A stretch of 36,164 nucleotides of DNA from Acidimicrobiaceae bacterium (GTDB taxonomy: Bacteria; Actinomycetota; Acidimicrobiia; Acidimicrobiales; Ilumatobacteraceae): positions 1 to 36,164 of the forward strand of contig NZZV01000016.1 in NCBI GenBank assembly GCA_002698945.1, in the 5' to 3' direction. Positions 15,231 through 23,232 of this stretch are shown here, piece by piece. Within the stretch, counting starts at the first letter, position 1; every line of letters begins with the position of its first letter. The notes beneath the pieces are model-generated. The model was not told where the DNA came from, made no database searches, and saw only the letters and a program-made list of their open reading frames with translations. The position numbers and the translations under genes were made by a program.

Positions 15231-16151
15231 TCACCTGGTGCCACTCGTCGACAGGCTGATCCGTTCGAGCCCGAGACGACGCATCACCGCCACGACGGTG
15301 CAGAGCGCTGCGAGCACGGTGTCCACCTCGGAGGACGGTAGTCCCGGATTGTGGGCGCGATCGGCGCGCGACTCCGTGGCGGCGAGTCGGAAGATCTCCT
15401 CGGCGATCTCGCGGTCGAGCGGGAACGGCATCGGAGGATCGTCCAGTCCGGTCTCGAGCTGGACGATCGAACGGGTTGCAGGACCGGTCGCGTCGATCTC
15501 GGCGAGCGCTTCGGCCTCCGGTCGTGCACGGATCACGTCGTCGACGTGATCGGCGACGACACCGAGTGCGTTGGTCAGCGCGGCCGGGTGGGGCGGGTCG
15601 CCGTCGCGGAGCCACTGGTCGAGCAGGTGCTCGATGCCGACCGGGAAGTGCCACTGGTCCTCGCCCCAAGCGATCGACAGTTCCGCCTCACCGATGTGCA
15701 GTGCGAACCGGTCACGAACAGCCAGTTCACGCTCGATCCAGCGACCCACCGGATCGTCCCCGCCGGCGAGATACCAGGCCCAATGGGCGTGCAGACACTT
15801 GAGTCCGACCCGGGTACCGCCGACGCCGCCGGACGGTCGGGGACCGTCGTGATCGGGGGGAATGTGCGCGTCGCGCTCGGCGGCATACCGGTCGTGTGCT
15901 GCTCGGACCGCGTCAGGATCGAGCTCGGCCTCGGCCCGGTCGACGCCACCTTCCGACTCGAGGCGACCGATGCGGCGGATCTCGTCCGGACCGATCAGCC
16001 AGTAGCGCGTCGGCATCGGTGTGCCGTCGTGCAACAGCGGAGCGTTGCGCAACACGACCGGGTCGCCGGCTGCGTCCCGGACGACGACCTCGTAGTCACC
16101 ACGCGGCTCGCGACCGAGCAGCTCCCGAACGCGTTCGTGGTCGGTCGGCAT
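15231..16151 (-). CDS. DUF501 protein fused to a degenerate Ppx/GppA half-domain, 306 aa
   Basis: Residues 1-145 are a DUF501 domain (RGDYEVVVR, PVVLRNAPLLHDGTPMPTRYW, KCLHAHWAWYLAGGDDPVGRW). Residues 148-306 follow the order of the second half of an exopolyphosphatase/GppA phosphatase domain: LHIGEAELSI in place of the DIGGGSTEL phosphate loop, a DPP turn (185-187), ATGPATRSI in place of GGTATTL, then NPGLPSSEVDTVLAA and RRLGLERISLS. The N-terminal half with the catalytic Glu is missing and the glycine-rich loop is altered, so hydrolase activity is unlikely. In many actinobacteria DUF501 lies beside ppx downstream of eno and ftsB; here the two look fused and lie some 20 kb away from eno-ftsB. 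Confidence 0.78.
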   Translation of the reverse strand: MPTDHERVRELLGREPRGDYEVVVRDAAGDPVVLRNAPLLHDGTPMPTRYWLIGPDEIRRIGRLESEGGVDRAEAELDPDAVRAAHDRYAAERDAHIPPDHDGPRPSGGVGGTRVGLKCLHAHWAWYLAGGDDPVGRWIERELAVRDRFALHIGEAELSIAWGEDQWHFPVGIEHLLDQWLRDGDPPHPAALTNALGVVADHVDDVIRARPEAEALAEIDATGPATRSIVQLETGLDDPPMPFPLDREIAEEIFRLAATESRADRAHNPGLPSSEVDTVLAALCTVVAVMRRLGLERISLSTSGTR

Positions 16152-16175
16152 GCGCGAGCGGCCGAGGAGCGCCGG

Positions 16176-16880
16176 TCAGGAACCGCGGCGGCGGAGCAGG
16201 AGCAGCAGGAGCAGCACCGCGATCACGACCGGCACGACGCGTTTGGCGACGGCGGGACCGGCCATGTCGGCCAGATCGACCGGTTCGGCGGCCGGCCCCT
16301 CGATGCGGCGCACCTTCGGAGCGGGTTCGTCGTTGGAGGATCGGTCGGCAGCGGGTTCGTCGCTCGTGGCCGAGGTGTCGGCCGTCGCAGCCGAGGTGTC
16401 GGCGGGTGTCGGCTCGTCGGACGTCGGCTGCTCGTCGAGCATCTCGTTGAGGTTGTTGGCGAACTGATCGACGAGTTTCTTGCTCACGTCGCCGAGGATG
16501 CCCCGGCCGAACTGGGCGATCTTGCCCGTGATGTGGATGTCGGCGACGACCGTGCACTTGGTGCTGGTGGGCGACAGCGCCTCGGCGGTGGCCGAGATGT
16601 CGGCGGACGCGTTGCCACGGCCCTTGGTGTCGCGGCCCTTGCCGACCAACTTCGCGGTGTGGGCATCGTCATCACGTTCGACGAAGTGGGCCTCGCCCTT
16701 GAACTCGGTGGCGACCGCCCCGAGCTTGACCTTCACCCGACCGCGGTGGGTCTCACCTTCGATCTCGTCGAGCTGCGCGCCTGGCATGCACGGGGCGATG
16801 CGCTCGAGGTCGCAGATGATCGGCCACGCCTCGTCGATCGGGCGGTTCACGGTGAATTCGTTGACGATCTGTTCTGCCAT
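16176..16880 (-). CDS. coxG: CoxG-like SRPBCC protein with C-terminal membrane anchor, 234 aa
   Basis: CO dehydrogenase subunit G family: an SRPBCC (START-like) domain over residues 1-150 (FTVNRPIDEAWPIICDLERIAPCMPGA). A Ser/Thr/Asp/Pro-rich linker (about 152-195) and a C-terminal membrane helix ending in basic residues (VVIAVLLLLLLLRRR) follow. In CO-oxidising bacteria CoxG is thought to recruit the enzyme to the membrane. Its start overlaps the mocA 3' end by 34 bases, and it is followed 24 bases later by the DUF501 fusion gene. It is part of the scattered cox-like set in this window. Confidence 0.88.
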   Translation of the reverse strand: MAEQIVNEFTVNRPIDEAWPIICDLERIAPCMPGAQLDEIEGETHRGRVKVKLGAVATEFKGEAHFVERDDDAHTAKLVGKGRDTKGRGNASADISATAEALSPTSTKCTVVADIHITGKIAQFGRGILGDVSKKLVDQFANNLNEMLDEQPTSDEPTPADTSAATADTSATSDEPAADRSSNDEPAPKVRRIEGPAAEPVDLADMAGPAVAKRVVPVVIAVLLLLLLLRRRGS

Positions 16881-17452
16881 GAGCGGAGGTCCTCCAGGGT
16901 GTCGATGTCGGCGGCCGACCCCACGCAGGGTACCTGTTCCACGAGTTCGGGCCGCAACCTGATGAGGTGACGGGCGCCGTGGTCACCCGAGGTCGGGAGC
17001 AGGGGCCACACGGACCGATGGAGGCGGACCGGGTTGCGGGGGCCGTCGTCGTAGCGAGCGACGGCGATCGCCGAACGCGACGCCGCGACGGCTCGCCATG
17101 CGTCCGTGGTCACGAAGGGTTGATCGGCGAGCCCGACGACGATCGCGTGTGCATGTCGCGCATCGGCCGCAGCGACGGCGGCGCGCAGCGAGGTGCTCTG
17201 TCCCTCGGCCCACCTCGGATTGTGCACGAGCGTGACGCGGTCGTCCGTCAGCTCGCTCGTCAGCGATGAGAGCGTCGGTGTCGACGCGCCGGTGACGACG
17301 ACGACGGGTCCGATGTCGGCGTCGAGCGCGGCGCGTACCGCGTGTTCGGCGACGGTCGACCCGTCCAGTACGGCATCGAGCTTGTGGTCGGCGCCGGCGA
17401 ATCGAGAGCCTGCGCCGGCGGCCAGGAGCACCGCGATCGTGTGCGACGACAT
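16847..17452 (-). CDS. mocA: Molybdenum cofactor cytidylyltransferase (MocA-like), 201 aa
   Basis: Nucleotidyltransferase of the MobA/MocA type that converts molybdopterin to the cytosine dinucleotide form used by xanthine-dehydrogenase-family enzymes. The nucleotide-binding loop LLAAGAGSRFAG (9-20), the Lys24 position and the metal site LADQPF (108-113) are present. It overlaps coxG by 34 bases, and the operon mocA-coxG-DUF501-acetyltransferase fits. Its presence implies that an active Mo hydroxylase is made in this cell even though coxL is absent here. The start is ATG at 17452, without a clear ribosome-binding site. Confidence 0.85.
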   Translation of the reverse strand: MSSHTIAVLLAAGAGSRFAGADHKLDAVLDGSTVAEHAVRAALDADIGPVVVVTGASTPTLSSLTSELTDDRVTLVHNPRWAEGQSTSLRAAVAAADARHAHAIVVGLADQPFVTTDAWRAVAASRSAIAVARYDDGPRNPVRLHRSVWPLLPTSGDHGARHLIRLRPELVEQVPCVGSAADIDTLEDLRSWQNRSSTNSP

Positions 17453-17551
17453 GGAGCGCAGTCTCGCGGACGATTCGGGATCGTGTGTCCGAATGGCTTC
17501 AGTTCGCCGCCGTTCATGTCGAAGAGATGACGAGAACATGGACCGAATGGG

Positions 17552-17579
17552 TTGTATGTTACGGACGCGTGACGATAAC
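17552..17579 (+). promoter_or_regulatory. Probable promoter of the NlpC/P60 gene
   Basis: TTGTAT (17552-17557) and GATAAC (17574-17579) are separated by 16 bases and lie about 65 bases before the ATG at 17645. This leaves a leader of roughly 60 bases. Confidence 0.45.
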
Positions 17580-17644
17580 GTCGTCCGCTGACATGACGCC
17601 GGGTTGTTGGGACCCGCCGAAACAGAAAGTTCCCGCCTTTCCTC

Positions 17645-18304
17645 ATGACCACCACCACCCCTCGCCGCTCCACCGCGGCCCGCGTGACCGCCGCCGTGGC
17701 AGCCGTCGCCGGGATTGCCGGTACCACCCTCGTGGCGAACCCAAACCGCGCCGGCGCATCGGTGCGTACCGACGCCGCCGACATCGCCGCACAGGCCGGG
17801 CGGGCCCTCGACGCCCTCGAGCGATGGGAGGCGTCCGACCGGCCCGTGCACTACGTGCGCTTCGTCCGTGCCCGCGAGACGGCCGCCGATCTGCTGGCCG
17901 CCGATCTCGGCATCTCGGGCGATGATCTCGTCGCCGAGTGGGCGGCAGCGGACGAGCCGAAGCAGGTGGCGATGCTGTCGGCGCTGACCCAGCTGGGTGT
18001 GCCGTACCGGTCGATCGCCAGCGAGCCGGGGGTCGGCTTCGACTGCTCTGGACTCACGATCTGGGCGTTCGCTCAGGCCGGCATCGAACTCCCGCGCGTG
18101 AGCGGCGATCAGATCTCGGCGACCGAACGCATCGAGTTCGCCGACGCCGAACCGGGCGATCTCGTCTACTACCCCGGGCACATCTCGATCTACGTCGGCG
18201 AGGGCATGATGGTGCACAGCCCGTACACCGGTAGCACCGTCGAGGTCACCGGGGTCGCGAGCCGCACCAGCCGCTGGGGCGACTCGATGACCGCCGACGA
18301 CTGA
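17645..18304 (+). CDS. Secreted NlpC/P60 peptidoglycan endopeptidase, 219 aa
   Basis: Cell-wall hydrolase cleaving the peptide stem of peptidoglycan. A signal sequence (residues 1 to about 39, basic start then Ala-rich hydrophobic core) is followed by a helical region (42-115) and a C-terminal NlpC/P60 domain. The catalytic Cys134 is in FDCSG, His179 is in PGHISIYVG, and the third polar residue is His191 in VHSPYTG. It stands alone between the divergent mocA operon and palindromic element C. Confidence 0.92.
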   Translation: MTTTTPRRSTAARVTAAVAAVAGIAGTTLVANPNRAGASVRTDAADIAAQAGRALDALERWEASDRPVHYVRFVRARETAADLLAADLGISGDDLVAEWAAADEPKQVAMLSALTQLGVPYRSIASEPGVGFDCSGLTIWAFAQAGIELPRVSGDQISATERIEFADAEPGDLVYYPGHISIYVGEGMMVHSPYTGSTVEVTGVASRTSRWGDSMTADD

Positions 18305-18319
18305 CCGCTCGCCTGAAGG

Positions 18320-18401
18320 TCGGATGAGGTCAGACCCCAACCGACCTCGCAGAACGGCGCACTCGATGCATGCCGGTCGGTTGGGGTCTGACCTCAACCG
18401 A
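18320..18401. repeat. Palindromic element C: two 25-bp palindromes 57 bp apart
   Basis: Copies at 18320-18344 and 18377-18401 share the B-type sequence (TCGGTTG...CAACCGA around GGTC(A/T)GACC, first copy with TCGGATG). The second is identical to copies B3 and B4, 12 kb away, and the first is their inverted form with one change. The 32-base spacer has the same length as in B but a largely different sequence. It fills the gap between convergent NlpC and XdhC genes. Confidence 0.92.
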
Positions 18402-18412
18402 CATCGACCGAC

Positions 18413-19216
18413 TTATTGATGGATCGGGCCGCTGGCGTCGCGGAGTGACGGCGCGACCCGACCGGTGCGTCGGGCGATGATCTCGGCACAGATCGAGATC
18501 GCCGTCTCCTCCGGAGTGCGTGCCCCGAGATCGAGCCCGATCGGCGACATCAGGCGATCGAGTTCCTCCGGGGCGTCGGTGCCCGCTTCGGCGAGTCGCT
18601 CGAGGCGCTTGTCGTGCGTGGTGCGGCTTCCCATCACGCCGATGTAGCCCACCGCGGTCGCCAACGCGCCCTGCACGGCCGGCACGTCGAACTTCGGATC
18701 GTGGGTGAGGATGCACACGGCGTCGCGCGGGCCGAGCTCGTCGCCCCGCTCGTCGAACATCGGCCCCGGCCACGTGACGCGGACCTCGTCGGCCATCGGA
18801 AAGCGTCGACGGGTGGCGAAGATCTCACGGGCGTCGCACACCGTGACGCGATATCCCAGCACCTTGGCGACCTTGGCGAGGGCGGCGGTGAAGTCGACCG
18901 CTCCGAAGATCCACATTTGTGGCGGCGGTGCCCAGCTCTCGACGAAGACGCGGACGAGGGGAGTGTCGACCAGGTCTTCGGGCGTCGTCTCGCCGGCCGG
19001 ACCGTAGTGCCGGACGCCCGACCGGCCGGCCTCCAACTCGGCCAAGGCGTCGCGGTGGGCGACCCGGTCGAGTTCGGGATGGCCGAGCCCACCCGCCGGT
19101 TCGTGGTCGGGCCGCACGAGCAGCTTGGCGCCGGTGTTCGGGCCGTCGATGACGGTCACGAGCGCGACGGGCTCCTCCGCCCGGATCGCCGCCGACAGGT
19201 CGGCGTAGACGCTCAC
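18413..19216 (-). CDS. XdhC-family maturation factor, Rossmann-domain part, 267 aa
   Basis: XdhC/CoxF-type factor that binds molybdenum cofactor and helps its sulfuration and insertion into xanthine-dehydrogenase-family enzymes. The C-terminal Rossmann domain shows WIFGAVDFTAALAKVAKVLGY, CDAREIFATRRRFP, GYIGVMGSRTTHDKRLERL and SPIGLDLGARTPEETAISI. The start is a GTG at 19216 that overlaps the stop of the upstream XdhC N-terminal-domain gene (GTGA), so the two are translationally coupled and may form one functional XdhC. Confidence 0.9.
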   Translation of the reverse strand: MSVYADLSAAIRAEEPVALVTVIDGPNTGAKLLVRPDHEPAGGLGHPELDRVAHRDALAELEAGRSGVRHYGPAGETTPEDLVDTPLVRVFVESWAPPPQMWIFGAVDFTAALAKVAKVLGYRVTVCDAREIFATRRRFPMADEVRVTWPGPMFDERGDELGPRDAVCILTHDPKFDVPAVQGALATAVGYIGVMGSRTTHDKRLERLAEAGTDAPEELDRLMSPIGLDLGARTPEETAISICAEIIARRTGRVAPSLRDASGPIHQ

Positions 19217-19530
19217 CAGGCGAGTTCCTCGATGAACAGCCGGATCGTGCCGCCGCAGGTGAGCCCGACCGCGAACGCCTCGTCGTCGCTGTAGCCGAAC
19301 GTGATCACACCGGGCGCCCGTTCGCCCTGCAGGATCGACAGCGCTTCGGTGACGACGGCGCCTTCGACGCAACCACCGCTCACACTGCCGACGACCTCGC
19401 CGACCTCGTTCACCGCCATCGCGGCTCCGGGATCACGAGGACCGGATCCCTCGATGTCGACCACTCGTGCCAACGCGACCCGCTTGTCGTCGGCTCGCCA
19501 GCGGTCGATGTCGTCCAACAAGTCCTTCAT
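19213..19530 (-). CDS. XdhC/CoxI N-terminal domain protein, 105 aa
   Basis: Stand-alone XdhC_CoxI domain. GSGPRDPGAAMAV, GSVSGGCVEGAV and GLTCGGTIRLFIEEL are the conserved blocks, including the Cys residues. The ATG at 19530 (MKDLLDD) is preferred over 19563 because similarity starts there; no ribosome-binding site is visible for either. It lies 49 bases after the coxE stop and overlaps the next gene. Together with its partner it forms a split XdhC. Confidence 0.88.
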   Translation of the reverse strand: MKDLLDDIDRWRADDKRVALARVVDIEGSGPRDPGAAMAVNEVGEVVGSVSGGCVEGAVVTEALSILQGERAPGVITFGYSDDEAFAVGLTCGGTIRLFIEELAW

Positions 19531-19579
19531 GTGCCCAGTGTGCCGTGTCGATCGGCTCGGCACCAGGTCGAAGCGGCGC

Positions 19580-20707
19580 TCACGGCGCGGCGATCACGTC
19601 GGCGAGCCGCTCGATCGCGTCGATGGAGTGCCCTTCCACGAACTCGTCGACGAACGGGAGCGCTGCGGCCATGCCGCGGGCCAGCGGTGCGTAGCCGGGT
19701 GTGACCTTGAGCGGATTGACCCAGATCAGCTTGTGGGCGACCCGCTGCAGGCGCTGCATCTGCTCGGCGAGCACGTCGGGGTCGCCGCGGTCCCAGCCGT
19801 CGGAGAGGACCACGACGATGGCGCCGCGAGCCATCCCGCGCTGACCCCACTCGTCGTTGAAGATGCGCAGACCGTCCCCGAGGCGGGTGCCGCCGCCGTA
19901 GTCAGCGACGGCCGTCGCGGCACGGCCGACCGCCTCGTCGGGGTCGCGCGATCCGAGCTCTCGGGTGATGCGGGTGAGCCGTGTGCCGAGGGCGAACGCC
20001 TCGACCTTCTGCCGTCCGGCGACGGCAGCATGCACGAAACGGATCAGCGCACGTGCATACGGTTCCATGGATCCGCTGACGTCGAGGAGCAGCACGAGTC
20101 GTCGCGGGCGGGTGGTGTGCTCGAGGTAGTGGCGTCGCATCGGCTCGCCGTGGGACCGCATCGCGGCACGTACGGTGCGCCGCAAGTCGGGTCGCGACGT
20201 GCGGCCGTCGGCTGCCGCCAGCCGCAGCGATCGTCGTGGCGACCCGGCGAGGCGAAGCTGCGACATCATCCGTTGCGCCTCGTCGAGCTCGGTCGGGGAG
20301 TAGTCGGCGAAGTCCTTCTGGCGCAGTACCTCGGTCGTGGAGAACCGCAGCTCGATCGTCGGGTCGTCCGACGCGTCGGCGTCGTCGGGCCCGTCGTCGT
20401 CGTCCTCCTCGTCGCTGTCGACGACGAGTTGGAGTTCCTCTTCCTCGGTCAGCTCGAAGATCGTGTTCGCCGCCGCGTGCTCCCAGAACACGGCGAACGC
20501 CCGGTCGAACAGGTCGATGTCCTCAGGGCGGCGGACGAGGGTCGCGCGGCCCGCCCAATAGGTGTGATCACGGTCGTCGACGCCGAGTTCGGCCAGTGCC
20601 TCCCCGAACGCGATCGTCGAACTCGTCGGTACCTGGATGCCGGCGCCGCGCAGCACCCGTGTGAACGCGACGGCGATCTCGCCGACGTCGCGCGTGCTCG
20701 TCGCCAT
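19580..20707 (-). CDS. coxE: CoxE-like VWA-domain protein, 375 aa
   Basis: Von Willebrand factor A-domain partner of the CoxD AAA ATPase in maturation of the Mo active site. The VWA metal site DVSGSM is at 209-214, followed by DYGGGTRLGDGL and VVVLSDGWDRGDP. An acidic run (about 99-116, mostly Asp/Glu) separates the N-terminal helical part from the VWA part. The ATG at 20707 follows TGAGG by 10 bases. It lies 11 bases after the coxD stop, the classical coxD-coxE order. Confidence 0.92.
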   Translation of the reverse strand: MATSTRDVGEIAVAFTRVLRGAGIQVPTSSTIAFGEALAELGVDDRDHTYWAGRATLVRRPEDIDLFDRAFAVFWEHAAANTIFELTEEEELQLVVDSDEEDDDDGPDDADASDDPTIELRFSTTEVLRQKDFADYSPTELDEAQRMMSQLRLAGSPRRSLRLAAADGRTSRPDLRRTVRAAMRSHGEPMRRHYLEHTTRPRRLVLLLDVSGSMEPYARALIRFVHAAVAGRQKVEAFALGTRLTRITRELGSRDPDEAVGRAATAVADYGGGTRLGDGLRIFNDEWGQRGMARGAIVVVLSDGWDRGDPDVLAEQMQRLQRVAHKLIWVNPLKVTPGYAPLARGMAAALPFVDEFVEGHSIDAIERLADVIAAP

Positions 20708-20718
20708 CGGCCGGTGCC

Positions 20719-21615
20719 TCAGCGCCGAGCGAGCGCCTGTTCGAGCAGCAGTTGGGTGCCACCCTTGCGGACGCGGTCGTGGTCCTCGCGGTACTTGAGC
20801 ACCGTGCCGAGCGTCGTCTCGACGCTGCGCTCGTCGAGCCGGGTGACGCCGAGCTTGCCGAGCGCCGTGGCCCAGTCGATCGTCTCGGCCACGCCGGGCG
20901 GCTTGTACAGGTTCAGGTCGCGCATCGCCTCGACCGCGGCGGCGACCTGGCGGGCGAGTTCGTCCGAACACTCCGGGACGCGGAGGCGGACGATCGCCAC
21001 CTCTCGTTCGAAGTCGGGGTGCTCGACCCAGTGGTAGAGGCAGCGGCGCTTCAGGGCATCGTGCACGTCGCGAGTGCGGTTGCTCGTGAGGATGACGACC
21101 GGTGGTGTCGCCGCCCGGAACAGACCGAGTTCGGGCACGGTGATCTGGTAGTCGCTGAGCACCTCGAGCAGGTACGCCTCGAACTCGTCGTCGGCACGGT
21201 CGACCTCGTCGATCAGGAGCACCGGGGGCGGGCCGTCGCCGTGCCCGATGGCTCGCAACAGGGCTCGCTTGATGAGGAACCGCTCCTGGTACAACTCGGC
21301 CTCGATCGCGTCGGACGACCGACCGGCGGTCTCGCCGGTCGCCTCGGCGGCGCGCAGGTGGAGCAGCTGACGTGCGTAGTCCCAGTCGTAGACGGCCTGG
21401 GCGGCGTCGATGCCCTCGTAGCACTGGAGCCGGATCAGTTCGCCGCCGGTCCAGGCGCTCAACACCTTGGCGAGCTCGGTCTTGCCGACGCCCGCTTCCC
21501 CTTCGAGCAGCAACGGCCGCTGGAGTTGCAGAGCGAGAAAGACCGACGTGGTGAGCCCATCGTTGGGGAGGTACCCGTGGGCCGTCAAGGCCGCCGAAAC
21601 ATCACCCGGAGTCAT
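20719..21615 (-). CDS. coxD: MoxR-type AAA+ ATPase, CoxD-like, 298 aa
   Basis: AAA+ chaperone of the MoxR/CoxD group, needed in CO dehydrogenase systems to build the sulfido-Cu-Mo site. Walker A GEAGVGKT (39-46), Walker B VLLIDEVDRAD (from 132), sensor-1 TSNRTRDVHDALKRRC and a C-terminal lid domain are all present. It directly precedes coxE. Palindrome D and the end of an FAD oxidoreductase gene lie just upstream, so it may have its own promoter. Confidence 0.93.
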   Translation of the reverse strand: MTPGDVSAALTAHGYLPNDGLTTSVFLALQLQRPLLLEGEAGVGKTELAKVLSAWTGGELIRLQCYEGIDAAQAVYDWDYARQLLHLRAAEATGETAGRSSDAIEAELYQERFLIKRALLRAIGHGDGPPPVLLIDEVDRADDEFEAYLLEVLSDYQITVPELGLFRAATPPVVILTSNRTRDVHDALKRRCLYHWVEHPDFEREVAIVRLRVPECSDELARQVAAAVEAMRDLNLYKPPGVAETIDWATALGKLGVTRLDERSVETTLGTVLKYREDHDRVRKGGTQLLLEQALARR

Positions 21616-21631
21616 CCTGCGAACCTACCCG

Positions 21632-21713
21632 ACGAAAGGTGTCGGATCCGTTGCGTCGGGTCACCCGGGCGGTGACAGCGATTCGGCGACGCAACGGATC
21701 CGACACCTTTCGT
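21632..21713. repeat. Palindromic element D: perfect 27-bp inverted arms, cores 57 bp apart
   Basis: Arms 21632-21658 and 21687-21713 are perfect reverse complements around a 28-base loop, the same loop length as element A. Cores GGTGTCGGATCCG (21638-21650) and its inverse (21695-21707) are 57 bp centre to centre. It lies 13 bases after the FAD oxidoreductase stop on the minus strand and 17 bases before the coxD start, so it probably ends the oxidoreductase transcript. Confidence 0.88.
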
Positions 21714-21726
21714 ATGGCCCTTCTGG

Positions 21727-23154
21727 TCAGGAGTCGAAGCCGAGGCCCATGCGGTCGAGGCTCTTGAGCCACAGGTTGCGCTTGCCGGTCCGGTCCTCCC
21801 GGTCCATCGACCAGCGGGTGGCCTGGATGCCGACGAAACGGAACGGCTCGGGCGGGAATGGCAGCGGACGGCCTTGCACGAACTGGGTGCGGGTGGCGAT
21901 CGAGTTGCGGCCGTGCAGGAGATCGAGCATGACCGCGGCACCGAATCGCGAGGCGGCGACCCCGAGGCCGGTGTAGCCGAGCGCGTAGGACACACGACCG
22001 CCCATCGCCCGCCCCCAGAACACGGTGAACCGACTCGAGGTGTCGATCACGCCGCCCCACACGTGGCTGAAGCGGACGTCGGCCAGCTGGGGGAACGTCT
22101 CGAAGAAGTGCTGGCTCAGCTTCGCCCACGTCTCCGGTCGGCTCTCGAGCTCGGACGACACCTTGCCGCCCCAGTAGTAGATCGCGTCGTAGCCGCCCCA
22201 CAGGATCCGGTTGTCGGCGGTGAGTCGGTAGTAGTGGAACTGGTTGGCCAGATCGGAGAGCCCCTGACGGTTCTCCCAACCGATCGACGCCAGCTGGTCG
22301 TCGGTGAGCGGCTCGGTCACCATGCAGTAGTCGTAGACGGGTGCGATGTAGTTGGCGAGGCGTCGCAACAGCGGCTTGAACGCGTTGGTCGCCAACGCCA
22401 CCTTGCCGGCGCGGATGGCGCCGAGCGGGGTGGTCACCATGACCCCGATGCCGTCGCGCTTGAGATCGGTCGCCTTGGTGTCTTCGTAGATCCGGACGCC
22501 CAATCGCTCAGCGGTCGCCTTGAGGCCCCACACGAGCTTGGCCGGGTCGACGATCGCACTGGTCGACTTGCTCCACAGGCCGCCCGTGTAGATCGGCGAG
22601 TGGACCTGCGCCTGCATCGCCTCGGCGTCGAGCCACTCGACGTCGTACCCCCACTCGGCGAGCAGTTGGTACTCGGTTCTGACCTCGTCGAGGTACTCGG
22701 ACGGGTGCGTCGTGTTCGCGACCTCGATCACGCCGGTGCGTTCGTAGTCGCAGTCGATGTCGTACTTGCGGATCGTCGACTCGATGTCGTTGAGGTTGCG
22801 CCAGCCGAGTTCCTCCAGGATCTCGACCTCGTCGGGCCATCGGGCCATCGCGTTCCCGACGCCGTGGGTGAGTGAGGCGTCCATGAAGCCGCCGTTGCGA
22901 CCGCTGGCAGCACCGCCGACGATGCCGGCCTCGATCAGGACGACGTCGCGCGACGGGTCGCGCTCCTTCGCGATGATCGCGGTCCACAGCCCCGTGTACC
23001 CGCCACCGACCACGCAGAGGTCGCAGTTCTCGGTCCGGACCAAGGTGGGATTGCTGTCGGGCTCGTCGGCGCCGTCGTACCAGTAGGGGTACTGGTCGGC
23101 GTCGGCGATCGCATCGAGATGGCGCTGATCGATCTCGTCGGATGGGAGCGACAT
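21727..23154 (-). CDS. FAD-dependent amine oxidoreductase (DAO family, PuuB-like), 475 aa
   Basis: Flavoprotein of the D-amino-acid oxidase/glycine oxidase superfamily. The dinucleotide-binding motif VVGGGYTGLWTA is near residue 50, a GGAASGRNGG flavin-contact segment follows, and a C-terminal GYTGLGVAASRFGAAVMLDLL block closes the FAD fold. The overall pattern resembles gamma-glutamylputrescine oxidase-like enzymes. The ATG at 23154 (MSLPSDEIDQ) is preferred because upstream residues are not conserved-looking. It sits between coxM and coxD but is bracketed by hairpins on both sides, so it is probably transcribed separately from the cox-like genes. Confidence 0.85.
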   Translation of the reverse strand: MSLPSDEIDQRHLDAIADADQYPYWYDGADEPDSNPTLVRTENCDLCVVGGGYTGLWTAIIAKERDPSRDVVLIEAGIVGGAASGRNGGFMDASLTHGVGNAMARWPDEVEILEELGWRNLNDIESTIRKYDIDCDYERTGVIEVANTTHPSEYLDEVRTEYQLLAEWGYDVEWLDAEAMQAQVHSPIYTGGLWSKSTSAIVDPAKLVWGLKATAERLGVRIYEDTKATDLKRDGIGVMVTTPLGAIRAGKVALATNAFKPLLRRLANYIAPVYDYCMVTEPLTDDQLASIGWENRQGLSDLANQFHYYRLTADNRILWGGYDAIYYWGGKVSSELESRPETWAKLSQHFFETFPQLADVRFSHVWGGVIDTSSRFTVFWGRAMGGRVSYALGYTGLGVAASRFGAAVMLDLLHGRNSIATRTQFVQGRPLPFPPEPFRFVGIQATRWSMDREDRTGKRNLWLKSLDRMGLGFDS

Positions 23155-23197
23155 GGTTTCACCTGGTCCTTCGGACCCGGAGTGTACGTTGCTCGGG

Positions 23198-23230
23198 TGT
23201 GTCGAATCGTGCCTGGCACGATTCGACACA
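23198..23230 (-). terminator. Perfect 16-bp hairpin after coxM
   Basis: Arms 23198-23213 and 23215-23230 are perfect reverse complements around a single central base, 2 bases after the coxM stop. It contains GTGTCGAAT, reminiscent of the A/D core, but has no partner 57 bp away. No T run follows, so it is either a hairpin-only terminator or a single copy of the repeat family. Confidence 0.65.
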
Positions 23231-23232
23231 GG

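Noticed and set aside
17554-17562. GTATGTTAC shared in inverted form with the desaturase promoter at 31457-31465
   Set aside because: A single 9-base match between two promoters is expected by chance in a window this size.
17580-17644. Possible c-di-AMP (ydaO-type) riboswitch before the NlpC/P60 gene, a common location in actinobacteria
   Set aside because: The predicted leader is only about 60 bases, too short for the aptamer, and the conserved internal motifs are not visible.
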